The notes under the pieces were generated by a model, which worked only from the letters and a program-made list of their open reading frames with translations, ran no database searches and was not told the DNA's origin. From contig JADJQQ010000001.1 in NCBI GenBank assembly GCA_016712625.1, positions 310,001 through 374,000 on the forward strand: 64,000 bases of DNA, given 5' to 3'. Position 1 is the first letter of the stretch. Every line of letters starts with the position of its first letter. Source of the DNA: Candidatus Competibacteraceae bacterium (GTDB taxonomy: Bacteria > Pseudomonadota > Gammaproteobacteria > Competibacterales > Competibacteraceae). A program made the position numbers and the translations under genes. Positions 55,456 to 63,643 of this stretch are shown piece after piece.

Positions 55456-57105
55456 ATGGCCACCACTCCTGTCTTCACCGACGTTCTGATTATCGGCTGT
55501 GGCGCCGCGGGTCTCAGTTTAGCGCTACGGCTGGCCGATAGCGCCCGCGTCGTCGCGCTGGCCAAGGGCCCGCTGTATGAAGGTAGCACTTATTACGCTC
55601 AAGGCGGCGTATCGGCGGTACTGGACGCCGGCGATTCCATCGAATCGCATGTGCAGGACACTTTGATCGCTGGAGCCGGTCTGTGTCACTCGGACGCGGT
55701 TCGTTTTACCGTCGAGCACGGCCCAAAAGTAATCGAATGGCTCAGCGCGCAAGGCGTTCCATTCACGATGGAAGCCAATCCCGAAGGTGGCGCTGATTAT
55801 CACTTGCATCGCGAGGGCGGCCACAGCCACCGTCGGATCGTCCATGCCGCCGACGCGACTGGCCGCGCCATCCAGACTACGTTGGAAGAACGCGCCCGTC
55901 AACATCCTAACATTACGCTCCACGATCACTACAGCGTCGTCGATTTGATCGTCAGCCGTAAGTTGGGCCTAAATGATAATCGCTGCCTGGGCGCTTATGT
56001 GCTGAATCGGCAAAGCGAGCGCGTCGAGGTGATCGCGGCCCGCTTCGTGGTGTTAGCCACCGGTGGGGCGAGCCGGGTCTACCTGTACTCCAGCAATCCG
56101 GACGGTTCTACCGGTGATGGCATCGCCATGGCGTGGCGGGCGGGTTGTCGGGTAGCCAACATGGAATTTATGCAATTTCATCCCACCTGCCTCTATCATC
56201 CGCAAGCCAAGTCTTTCCTGATCTCCGAGGCGGTGCGCGGCGAGGGCGGCGTCTTGCTGTTGCCCGATGGCAGCCGGTTCATGCAAAACTTCGACCCGCG
56301 CCAAGAGCTGGCGCCGCGCGATATCGTCGCCCGCGCCATCGATCACGAAATGAAGCGCCTGGGCGCTGAATGCCTGTATCTCGACATCAGCCACAAACCG
56401 GCGGATTTTATCCACGCGCATTTCCCCAATATCGACGCCAAATGCCGGGAACACGGTTTCGATATGACCAAGGAACCTTTGCCGGTGGTGCCGGCGGCGC
56501 ACTACACCTGCGGTGGCGTATTAACCGATCTGGCTGGCCGTAGCGATGTGGAAGGGCTTTACGCCATCGGCGAGGTGGCCTTTACCGGATTGCACGGCGC
56601 CAATCGGATGGCCAGTAATTCCCTGTTGGAATGCCTGGTGTTCGCCGCCGCCGCCAGCGCCGATATCAGCCCTCAGCTACCCCACAGCCCCATCCCTCCG
56701 GAACTGCCGGAATGGGACGAGAGCCGGGTCACTGACTCCGATGAAGAAGTGGTGGTCGCTCACAACTGGCAGGAATTGCGGCGCTTCATGTGGGATTACG
56801 TCGGTATTGTCCGCACGGACAAGCGCTTGCAGCGCGCCCGGCACCGGGTGGAATTGCTGCTGCGTGAAATCGATGAATACTACGGAAACTTTCGCATCGA
56901 CAACAATTTGATCGAATTGCGCAATTTAGCGCTGGTTGCGGATTTGATCATTTGCTCGGCGCTGGAACGCAAGGAAAGCCGAGGGTTACATTACACCCTT
57001 GACTATCCAGCGGCAAACGATGATTCACCGCCGCGCGACACAATCCTGGTGCCCCATAACTTTGCTGGAAAAGGATGGAGTCCCCGGTGGCAAAACGCTG
57101 TTTGA
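55456..57105 (+). CDS. nadB: L-aspartate oxidase
   Basis: 549 residues. FAD loop DVLIIGCGAAGLSLALRLAD, then YYAQGGVSAVLDAGDS, HREGGHSHRRIVHAADATG, and AHYTCGGVLTDLAGRSDVEGLYAIGEVA, all NadB features. It oxidises aspartate to iminoaspartate for NAD synthesis. ATG 55456 has AAGGAG about 14 bases upstream, rather far, but the N-terminus is right. Divergent from rpoE, convergent with ygfX. Confidence 0.95.
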   Translation: MATTPVFTDVLIIGCGAAGLSLALRLADSARVVALAKGPLYEGSTYYAQGGVSAVLDAGDSIESHVQDTLIAGAGLCHSDAVRFTVEHGPKVIEWLSAQGVPFTMEANPEGGADYHLHREGGHSHRRIVHAADATGRAIQTTLEERARQHPNITLHDHYSVVDLIVSRKLGLNDNRCLGAYVLNRQSERVEVIAARFVVLATGGASRVYLYSSNPDGSTGDGIAMAWRAGCRVANMEFMQFHPTCLYHPQAKSFLISEAVRGEGGVLLLPDGSRFMQNFDPRQELAPRDIVARAIDHEMKRLGAECLYLDISHKPADFIHAHFPNIDAKCREHGFDMTKEPLPVVPAAHYTCGGVLTDLAGRSDVEGLYAIGEVAFTGLHGANRMASNSLLECLVFAAAASADISPQLPHSPIPPELPEWDESRVTDSDEEVVVAHNWQELRRFMWDYVGIVRTDKRLQRARHRVELLLREIDEYYGNFRIDNNLIELRNLALVADLIICSALERKESRGLHYTLDYPAANDDSPPRDTILVPHNFAGKGWSPRWQNAV

Positions 57106-57116
57106 AGCCCTTGATT

Positions 57117-57566
57117 TCAAGGAGCGGTATCCGCCCACTCAGCCTTTCGGGAGACCCGCAGCCAGACTCGCAATCGGCGCAAAACTTCTGCATTGGTGGA
57201 ATCCGGCAGCAGAGTCAGCGACCGCCGCCGGCCATCTTCCAGGCGGAAATTTAGAATCACAATCGCGGGATGCGCGTAAGCGGCGATCAATTGGGCCTGA
57301 TGGATCGCGCCATCCCCGCTTTCAAGCCGCCAGCGTCCATCCAGCCATTCGATGCGCGAGACAAAGCCGCGGCTGCGGCGCAATCCGTTGCGAAAGGCCA
57401 TTAAGACGACCGACAGCCCCAGGCCAGCGATGAATCCCGCCTTGATCCAAATGGCCAGGCTGGAAAGGAGCACGGCGATAACCGCCATTAGATGGAGCAT
57501 GCCGCCACCGATCAGCAACCACCGCGAGGGCCGCACCGCCAAGCACGGGCTTGGAAAGTCGCGCAT
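57117..57566 (-). CDS. ygfX: YgfX/CptA-like membrane protein
   Basis: 149 residues. Two adjacent helices (LLIGGGMLHLMAVIAVLL and AIWIKAGFIAGLGLSVVLM) are followed by a soluble part WLDGRWRLESGDGAIHQAQL...VILNFRLEDGRRRSLTLLPDS. This is the YgfX layout. Its partner SdhE is encoded directly upstream, the order seen in E. coli. YgfX was proposed as a toxin affecting cell-division proteins with SdhE as antitoxin, a view that is disputed. Confidence 0.85.
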   Translation of the reverse strand: MRDFPSPCLAVRPSRWLLIGGGMLHLMAVIAVLLSSLAIWIKAGFIAGLGLSVVLMAFRNGLRRSRGFVSRIEWLDGRWRLESGDGAIHQAQLIAAYAHPAIVILNFRLEDGRRRSLTLLPDSTNAEVLRRLRVWLRVSRKAEWADTAP

Positions 57567-57605
57567 CTTTGAACGGCCGCCATCAGAAACGTCCAGAAGA
57601 CCGGT

Positions 57606-57866
57606 TCAGCAGTCTACCGAAGGATGGCTGATCAAGGCCCGCATGACGGTCACCACCCGCGCCGCCGCCGCATCCGTCGGCGTCTTTCGTCCGACCATGT
57701 AGCTCATCAGCAGCGGATCTTGCAGTTCCAGCAAATCGGCGAAGGCTTGCTGTTCCTCCAGCGAGGCCGCGAGATAATGTTGCTCCAGATAGCCTAAGGT
57801 CAACAGATCCAGTTCTTTCATGCCGCGCCGGCAGCGCCAGCGCAATTTGCCCAGTTGTTCGCTCAC
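57606..57866 (-). CDS. sdhE: FAD assembly factor SdhE
   Basis: 86 residues. The conserved RGMKELDLL box (RGxxE) and helical bundle identify SdhE/YgfY, which helps FAD attach covalently to SdhA. It is downstream of sdhB but separated from it by a strong terminator, so it may have its own promoter or depend on read-through. Confidence 0.95.
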   Translation of the reverse strand: MSEQLGKLRWRCRRGMKELDLLTLGYLEQHYLAASLEEQQAFADLLELQDPLLMSYMVGRKTPTDAAAARVVTVMRALISHPSVDC

Positions 57867-57882
57867 AGTTCGCCTCTCCCAT

Positions 57883-57916
57883 AAAAAAACCCCTCACCCG
57901 CGTCACGGGGAGGGGT
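57883..57916 (-). terminator. Rho-independent terminator after sdhB
   Basis: On the minus strand a stem from 57916 to 57889 pairs ACCCCTC with GAGGGGT and, past one bulged T, CCCG with CGGG. A run of seven T follows (A run at 57883-57889 on the plus strand). Confidence 0.85.
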
Positions 57917-57952
57917 CAAGCATAAGGAAATTAGTTTTAAAACCGAAGCGAT

Positions 57953-58729
57953 TTACCGCCGCTCCACCATCATCTTCTTGATTTCCGCGATGGCTTTCGC
58001 GGGATTCAAGCTCTTCGGGCAGGTCTTGGTGCAATTCATGATGGTGTGGCAACGATACAGCCGGAACGGGTCTTCCAGATTATCCAGGCGCTCACCGGTG
58101 AACTCATCGCGGCTGTCCACGATCCAGCGGTACGCCTGCAATAGAATCGAGGGTCCCAGATAGCGCTCGCCATTCCACCAGTAACTCGGGCAACTGGTCG
58201 AGCAACAAGCGCACAAAATACACTCGTACAGGCCGTCCAGCTTGGCGCGGTCTTCCTTGGATTGCAGGCGCTCGCGCTCCGGCGGCGACGTGATGGTCTG
58301 CAACCAAGGCTTGATCGAGGCATATTGGGCGTAGAAGTGGGTCAAATCTGGCACCAGATCCTTAACGACGGCCATATGCGGCAGCGGGTAAATCTTCACC
58401 TCGCCCTTAACGTCGTCAATCGCTTTGGTGCAAGCCAGGGTGTTGGTGCCGTCGATATTCATCGCGCAGGAGCCGCACACCCCCTCGCGGCAGGAACGCC
58501 GAAAGGTCAGCGTGGCGTCCATCTCGTTTTTGATCTTGAGCAAGGCATCGAGCACCATCGGGCCGCAGGCGGCCAGATCCACCTCATAGGTGTCCATGCG
58601 CGGGTTTTCGCCGCTATCGGGGTCCCAACGGTAGATATGGAAGCGCCTGACATTCTTGGCGCCGGTACCCGCATAATAGGTCTTACCCGTGCCGATGACG
58701 GAATTAGCCGGAAGATTGAATTGAGCCAT
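57953..58729 (-). CDS. sdhB: Succinate dehydrogenase iron-sulfur subunit
   Basis: 258 residues. The plant-type 2Fe-2S ligands are in SCREGVCGSCAMNIDG and TLACT. The 4Fe-4S and 3Fe-4S ligands are in CILCACCSTSCP, CHTIMNCTKTCPKSLNP. It passes electrons from SdhA flavin to ubiquinone. It lies 12 bases after sdhA and is followed by the operon terminator. Confidence 0.97.
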   Translation of the reverse strand: MAQFNLPANSVIGTGKTYYAGTGAKNVRRFHIYRWDPDSGENPRMDTYEVDLAACGPMVLDALLKIKNEMDATLTFRRSCREGVCGSCAMNIDGTNTLACTKAIDDVKGEVKIYPLPHMAVVKDLVPDLTHFYAQYASIKPWLQTITSPPERERLQSKEDRAKLDGLYECILCACCSTSCPSYWWNGERYLGPSILLQAYRWIVDSRDEFTGERLDNLEDPFRLYRCHTIMNCTKTCPKSLNPAKAIAEIKKMMVERR

Positions 58730-58741
58730 GACATCGTCCCC

Positions 58742-60532
58742 TTAGTAAGTACGCTTCTTGGGTGGAATGTATTCCACCTCATCGGTCAGGGTATAGGTGT
58801 GAACCGGCCGATAGTCGATAGTCACTCCACCCTTCTCATCCAGAGAGGCCAGGGTGTGCTTCATCCACTGCTCGTCGTTCCGATCCGGGTAATCCTCGCG
58901 GGCATGGCCGCCACGGCTTTCGGTGCGGTTGTAGGCCGACTTGATCGACACCATCGCGCACTCCAGCAAGTTGTCCAATTCCAGTGTTTCGACCAGGTCC
59001 GAATTCCAGACCATGCCCCGATCGGTGACGCCGATATGCTCGAAGCCGGCGTACACCTCTTCCAGCAGCTTGATGCCCTCGGCCATGGAGTCGCCGGTGC
59101 GGAACACGGCCGCATGGTTCTGCATGGTCCGCTGCATCCGCATCCGCAGACTGGCGGTGGGATTTTCGCCCTTGGCGTTACGCAGCCGGTCGAAACGGTC
59201 GATGATCTTGTCCACGGCCGCTTGCGGCGTTGCTTTATGATCGGTGTTGGATTGAATCAGTTCGGCGCAGCGGATGGCGGCGGCGCGACCAAACACCACG
59301 ATATCAAGCAGCGAGTTGGACCCCAGCCGGTTCGCGCCATGCACCGACACGCAAGCCGCTTCGCCGATGGCCATCAAGCCGGGAACGATATGATCGGGAT
59401 TGCCGTCCTTAAGAACCACCACCTCGCCGCGATAGTTGGTCGGGATGCCGCCCATGTTGTAGTGCACGGTCGGCAATACTGGAGCCGGTTCCTTGGTGAC
59501 ATCCACCCCGGCAAAGATGCGGGCGGTCTCGGCGATACCCGGCAAGCGCTCGTTGATGACGTTAGCGCCCAAGTGTTCCAAATGCAGATGGATATGATCC
59601 TTGTGCTCGCCAACGCCGCGCCCTTCGCGGATTTCGATGGTCATGGAACGGCTAACCACATCGCGCGAGGCCAAATCCTTGGCGTTTGGCGCATAGCGCT
59701 CCATGAAACGCTCGCCGTTGGAGTTAGTCAGATAACCGCCCTCGCCCCGGCAACCCTCGGTCATCAGACAGCCGGAGCCGTAGATGCCAGTCGGGTGGAA
59801 CTGGGTGAATTCCATATCCTGTAACGGTAAGCCGGCGCGCAACACCATGCCATTGCCATCGCCGGTACAGGTGTGGGCGGAGGTCGCCGAGAAGTAGGCC
59901 CGGCCATAGCCGCCGGTCGCCAGCACGGTCTCATGGGCGCGAAATACATGCAACGTACCCTCGGACAGATCCCAGGCCACCACACCACGACAGGCGCCGC
60001 TGTCATCCATGATCAAATCGAGGGCGAAGTACTCGATGAAAAATTCAGCATTGTGACGTAATGCTTGCTGGTATAGCGTATGCAAAATGGCGTGACCGGT
60101 GCGATCGGCGGCGGCGCAGGTGCGCTGGGCGGTGCCTTCGCCGAAGTTGGTGGTCATGCCGCCGAACGGCCGCTGGTAGATTTTGCCTTCCTCGGTGCGG
60201 GAGAACGGCACGCCGTAATGCTCCAGCTCGATCACCGCCGGAATGGCTTCGCGGCACATGTATTCGATGGCGTCTTGATCGCCGAGCCAATCGGACCCCT
60301 TGACCGTATCGTAAAAATGCCACTGCCACAGATCCTGGCCCATGTTGGCGAGCGCCGCCGACATGCCGCCCTGGGCGGCGACCGTATGACTGCGAGTGGG
60401 AAATACTTTGGTCAAACAAGCTGTCTTCAGGCCCTGCTGGGCCATGCCAAAGGTAGCGCGCAAGCCCGCGCCGCCAGCGCCGACCACGACCACATCGTAA
60501 TTATGATTGATTAATTTGTATGCGTTGGACAT
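58742..60532 (-). CDS. sdhA: Succinate dehydrogenase flavoprotein subunit
   Basis: 596 residues. FAD loop VVVVGAGGAGLRATFGMAQ, and the covalent-FAD histidine in PTRSHTVAAQGGMSAAL. Substrate residues lie in HPTGIYGSGCLMTEGCRGEGG and the conserved NRLGSNSLLD. It oxidises succinate to fumarate in the citric acid cycle at the inner membrane. The family fit is complete. Confidence 0.98.
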   Translation of the reverse strand: MSNAYKLINHNYDVVVVGAGGAGLRATFGMAQQGLKTACLTKVFPTRSHTVAAQGGMSAALANMGQDLWQWHFYDTVKGSDWLGDQDAIEYMCREAIPAVIELEHYGVPFSRTEEGKIYQRPFGGMTTNFGEGTAQRTCAAADRTGHAILHTLYQQALRHNAEFFIEYFALDLIMDDSGACRGVVAWDLSEGTLHVFRAHETVLATGGYGRAYFSATSAHTCTGDGNGMVLRAGLPLQDMEFTQFHPTGIYGSGCLMTEGCRGEGGYLTNSNGERFMERYAPNAKDLASRDVVSRSMTIEIREGRGVGEHKDHIHLHLEHLGANVINERLPGIAETARIFAGVDVTKEPAPVLPTVHYNMGGIPTNYRGEVVVLKDGNPDHIVPGLMAIGEAACVSVHGANRLGSNSLLDIVVFGRAAAIRCAELIQSNTDHKATPQAAVDKIIDRFDRLRNAKGENPTASLRMRMQRTMQNHAAVFRTGDSMAEGIKLLEEVYAGFEHIGVTDRGMVWNSDLVETLELDNLLECAMVSIKSAYNRTESRGGHAREDYPDRNDEQWMKHTLASLDEKGGVTIDYRPVHTYTLTDEVEYIPPKKRTY

Positions 60533-60558
60533 GAAACCTCAGCCTCCAGTGGTGGGCG

Positions 60559-60936
60559 TCAGGCGAGCGCGATTTTGAGCACGCTGATGATGGAGATGGC
60601 GCCCAGCAGGAACAGTACGAACTGCGTCACCAACAGGGCGACATACATGGCCCATTCCGGCCGCACGTAATCCTCGTAGATGACCTGCATGCCCAGCTTG
60701 GCGTGATAGAACACCGTGAATAGAAATGTCACCATCAGCCCAGCGTTGACCGGATTACTCAGCCAATGTTGCAGCGTCTGATAGTCCGCGCGAACCTGTC
60801 CCAGCAGGGAAATAACGAACCACAACACCAGCGGCACCAGGGCGATAGACGTTACGCGTTGCATCCACCAGTGATGGGTACCGTCTTTGGCGGTGCCCAG
60901 TCCGCGAACGTAAGCGAGCGGGGTACGGATACTCAT
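60559..60936 (-). CDS. sdhD: Succinate dehydrogenase membrane anchor subunit D
   Basis: 125 residues with three membrane helices. HHWWMQRVTSIALVPL and FYHAKLGMQVIYEDYV are typical of SdhD, the latter carrying the heme-ligand histidine. ATG 60936 has AAGGAG upstream; a longer start at 61008 overlaps sdhC and was rejected. Confidence 0.95.
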   Translation of the reverse strand: MSIRTPLAYVRGLGTAKDGTHHWWMQRVTSIALVPLVLWFVISLLGQVRADYQTLQHWLSNPVNAGLMVTFLFTVFYHAKLGMQVIYEDYVRPEWAMYVALLVTQFVLFLLGAISIISVLKIALA

Positions 60937-60947
60937 GATCTCTCTCC

Positions 60948-61334
60948 TTAGGGCGCGGCGATCAGCCAGCTCAGCACAGTTAAAATGATGGAAGACCACA
61001 CCACCCACCAGCCGGATTTAGTGGCCTCTGTCATCTCAAAACCGCGGCCGGCATCCCAAAACAAGTGCCGGATGCCATTGGCCATGTGATAGAACAACGC
61101 CCAAGTCCACAGAAACAGAAACAGTTGCCCCAGCATTGAACCCAGCACCGCCTGGGCGTGTTTGTAAGCTTCGGGGCCAGAAGCCGCCGCCGCCAGCCAG
61201 TACACCAGCAACAGGGTGCCGACCACCAGACCGGCGCCCGTGGCGCGGTGCGTGATGGATAACACCGAGGTCATTTGAGGCTTGTAATAAGGGCCGATCA
61301 TGAACGGCGACAGCGGCCGCTTGTTGGCTGACAT
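60948..61334 (-). CDS. sdhC: Succinate dehydrogenase cytochrome b556 subunit C
   Basis: 128 residues, three membrane helices. RPLSPFMIGPYYKPQMTSVLSITHRATG is the conserved N-terminal segment near the quinone site. WALFYHMANGIRHLFWDAG carries the heme ligand. A GAGGAGAT precedes the ATG. It is the first of sdhCDAB, 164 bases downstream of the SDHAF4 homologue. Confidence 0.96.
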   Translation of the reverse strand: MSANKRPLSPFMIGPYYKPQMTSVLSITHRATGAGLVVGTLLLVYWLAAAASGPEAYKHAQAVLGSMLGQLFLFLWTWALFYHMANGIRHLFWDAGRGFEMTEATKSGWWVVWSSIILTVLSWLIAAP

Positions 61335-61498
61335 AGGTATCTCCTCTAGTTATAAGTGGGGAAGTCAGGAGTTCTTTATTGTGCGATGCAAAATTCAGTG
61401 GAATGCTACCCCCATTTCAGGGGTCATCACAATGGGAATCATGGGATGACGCAACGATCAGCAAAGCGCGAGTCATTCGCCAAGAAAACGAAAATCGG

Positions 61499-61669
61499 CT
61501 AAAAATCGATGCAGCGTCCGGCTTTTTCCCAATCACCGTAGCGGGTGGGTTCGGGGCCTTTGGGGCCGCCGTATTCCTTGGGTTTGTTGGATTGTTCGGC
61601 GGGTTGAGAGCCGTCGGAAGCCGGAGATGGCGGCGGCGGTAGCGTTGTCTGCGTGTCGTTCTTATTCAT
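61499..61669 (-). CDS. Succinate dehydrogenase assembly factor 4 homologue (DUF1674)
   Basis: 56 residues, too short for many gene finders. After a proline/serine-rich start (MNKNDTQTTLPPPPSP) the protein ends KEYGGPKGPEPTRYGDWEKA then GRCIDF. This is the diagnostic C-terminal block of DUF1674/SDHAF4, which in mitochondria binds flavinated SdhA and promotes its union with SdhB. Placement directly upstream of sdhCDAB, on the same strand, fits that role. The conserved block is at the very C-terminus, as in other members. I am confident in the family and infer the function. Confidence 0.9.
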   Translation of the reverse strand: MNKNDTQTTLPPPPSPASDGSQPAEQSNKPKEYGGPKGPEPTRYGDWEKAGRCIDF

Positions 61670-61693
61670 GACAACTCACTAAAACAGGTTAAG

Positions 61694-61715
61694 GGATGGT
61701 GTAAGACAACCATCC
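61694..61715. promoter_or_regulatory. Inverted repeat between the sdh unit and ygfZ
   Basis: Perfect arms GGATGGT (61694-61700) and ACCATCC (61709-61715) flank 8 bases, 25 bases upstream of the SDHAF4 start in the divergent spacer. It could be a regulator site or an RNA hairpin in the leader. No known consensus was matched. Confidence 0.3.
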
Positions 61716-61901
61716 TCGCCCCATCCGCCCGCGCCGCCATGAGGGAACCCCAGGCGTAGTACCCTAGCGCGGTGGTGGGAAATTAGTCTATATTCTTAGG
61801 GATATTATGCCGCTCGCCGCTGCCAAACGCAATTGACCGACGGGTGTCAGTTAAAGGCTGTCTGGCCGTTAGAGGCTGGAAAGACAACGGGATTTCATTC
61901 A

Positions 61902-62957
61902 ATGAATGTAAAATGGCGCACCGTTCTTGAACCGGCCGGCGCTGTATTGGCGTCAGATCAGGTAGTAAGCTTCGGTGAGGTGGAGACTGAATTGCGCTCG
62001 GCGTTAGCGGGCGATATTTGCTGTGATTTGTCGCATCTGGCGCTGATCGCGGCGCGCGGCGCTGACAGCGAAACCTTCCTGCAAGGCCAGCTAACCTGCG
62101 ACCTGCGGCAAGTCACGGCGGATCGTAGCCGCATTGGCGCGTATTGCACTCCAAAAGGCCGAGCGCTGGCTTGTTTTCGTCTGTTCCGCCGGGATGACGC
62201 CTACTCTCTCGAACTGCCATGCTCTCTGGTCGAACCGACGCTGGCGCGTTTGCGTAAATACGTGATGCGGGCCAAAACCACCTTGGAGGATGCCAGCGAT
62301 GCGACGGCGCGAATGGGAGTGGCCGGAGCGAATGCCGGGCGTCTGCTGGTGGAGCACGGCGTGCTCGCTACCGCGGAGATGGCGGCGGACACGGTTTGGC
62401 AGCCCGATAACCTCACCGTTATCCGCCTATCCGGCTCGGTTCCGCGCTTTGAGTTGCACGGCCCGCCTGAGGCACTGGCAACGCTTTGGAGCAAGCTGGC
62501 CACCAACGCCGTTCCGGTCGGCGCGGAAGCGTGGCGGCTGCTCGACATTCTAGCGGGCACGCCGGTCGTATATCCCGAAACGGTGGAAGCCTTCGTGCCG
62601 CAGATGCTCAACCTGGACTTGCTCAATGGCGTTAACTTTCAGAAAGGCTGCTATACCGGACAGGAGATCGTGGCGCGCGCCCATTATCTGGGCAAACTGA
62701 AACGGCGAATGGTCCTGGCGCGGGTGGACAGCCCTGCCCTGCCCCGTCCCGGCGATCCGCTGTTTTCGCCCCAAGCCGATGCCAGCCAGAGCGCCGGGCA
62801 ACTGGCCGACGCGGCTCGTCACCCCGATGGCGGCCATGCCGTGCTGGCGGTGGCGTCCATCGAGTTTGCCGAACAAGGCCCGCTGCAACTGGGCGACGCC
62901 AACGGCCCAGCGCTTCGGCTGGAGCCGCTGCCTTACCGCTTCGAAGCAACCAGCTAA
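61902..62957 (+). CDS. ygfZ: Folate-binding protein YgfZ
   Basis: 351 residues. The family signature is NFQKGCYTGQEIVARAHYLGK near the middle of the C-terminal half, with the conserved cysteine in KGCYTGQE. LSHLALIAARGADSETFLQGQLTCDL is typical of the N-terminal part. YgfZ binds folate and supports iron-sulfur protein maturation. Start at ATG 61902 (MNVKWRTVLEPAGAVL). Divergent from the sdh unit, whose products need Fe-S clusters. Its end overlaps rnt by four bases. Confidence 0.93.
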   Translation: MNVKWRTVLEPAGAVLASDQVVSFGEVETELRSALAGDICCDLSHLALIAARGADSETFLQGQLTCDLRQVTADRSRIGAYCTPKGRALACFRLFRRDDAYSLELPCSLVEPTLARLRKYVMRAKTTLEDASDATARMGVAGANAGRLLVEHGVLATAEMAADTVWQPDNLTVIRLSGSVPRFELHGPPEALATLWSKLATNAVPVGAEAWRLLDILAGTPVVYPETVEAFVPQMLNLDLLNGVNFQKGCYTGQEIVARAHYLGKLKRRMVLARVDSPALPRPGDPLFSPQADASQSAGQLADAARHPDGGHAVLAVASIEFAEQGPLQLGDANGPALRLEPLPYRFEATS

Positions 62958-63592
62958 TCGTCGGCCGGTCCCCAACCGGCTAATGCCTTCCAGCGGTTGA
63001 CGATCAGGCAAAACAGCTCCGCCGTGCGCTCGGCATCGTAAATCGCCGAATGCGCTTCGCGTTCGTCCCAGCGGATGCCCGCCGCCTGTAACGCCCGCGC
63101 CAACACTGTTTGGCCGTACGTTAGCCCAGCCAGCGATACGGTGTCGAAGCTGCTAAAGGGGTGGAAGGGGTTGCGCTTGACCTTGGCGCGCGCGGCGGCG
63201 GCATTCAGAAAAGCCAAATCAAAAAAAGAATTGTGGCCTACTAAAATGGCGCGGGTACATCCCGTTTCGCGCATTTCCCGGCGTACTTCCCGAAAGATGT
63301 CCTCCAATGCCTCACGTTCCGCCACGGCAAAGCGAAAGGGATGATCGGGATCAATCCCGTTGACCGCCATTGAGGCCGGATCAAGCCGCGCGCCTGGAAA
63401 GGGTTGGACATGGTGGGCCAGCGTGCCAGCAGGACGTAAATCGCCTTGCCAATCCATGCGGATGATGACCGCCGCGATTTCCAATAAGGCATCGGTTTGG
63501 GCGTTGACGCCGCCACTTTCGACATCCACGATAACTGGGAGAAATCCTCGAAATCGACGGGCAATAAGGGCATTCGGTGCGGGTAGGTTCAT
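62954..63592 (-). CDS. rnt: Ribonuclease T
   Basis: 212 residues, DEDD exonuclease. Motif ExoI VIVDVESGGVNAQTDALLEIAAV (Ser in place of the usual Thr after Glu), ExoII LVGHNSFFDLAFL, ExoIII with AHSAIYDAERTAELF. It trims 3' ends of tRNA and other RNAs. The residue change is conservative and all four acidic ligands remain. Confidence 0.92.
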   Translation of the reverse strand: MNLPAPNALIARRFRGFLPVIVDVESGGVNAQTDALLEIAAVIIRMDWQGDLRPAGTLAHHVQPFPGARLDPASMAVNGIDPDHPFRFAVAEREALEDIFREVRREMRETGCTRAILVGHNSFFDLAFLNAAAARAKVKRNPFHPFSSFDTVSLAGLTYGQTVLARALQAAGIRWDEREAHSAIYDAERTAELFCLIVNRWKALAGWGPADD

Positions 63593-63643
63593 GCGCGCAG
63601 CATAACGGATAGCCTACTAGAACGCATCCGCGCCGTATCGCGC

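Noticed and set aside
47000..57105. rpoE-rseABC-lepA-lepB-rnc-era-recO and nadB as a possible novel cluster
   Set aside because: This order is a standard conserved neighbourhood in gammaproteobacteria.
58262..59824. 520-codon plus-strand open frame antisense to sdhB and sdhA
   Set aside because: It is a shadow of GC-biased codons in the real sdh genes; its translation is His/Gly-rich and has no recognisable domain.
61379..61642. 87-codon plus-strand frame downstream of sdhC
   Set aside because: It overlaps the SDHAF4 homologue on the minus strand, which has a clear conserved block; the plus-strand product does not.
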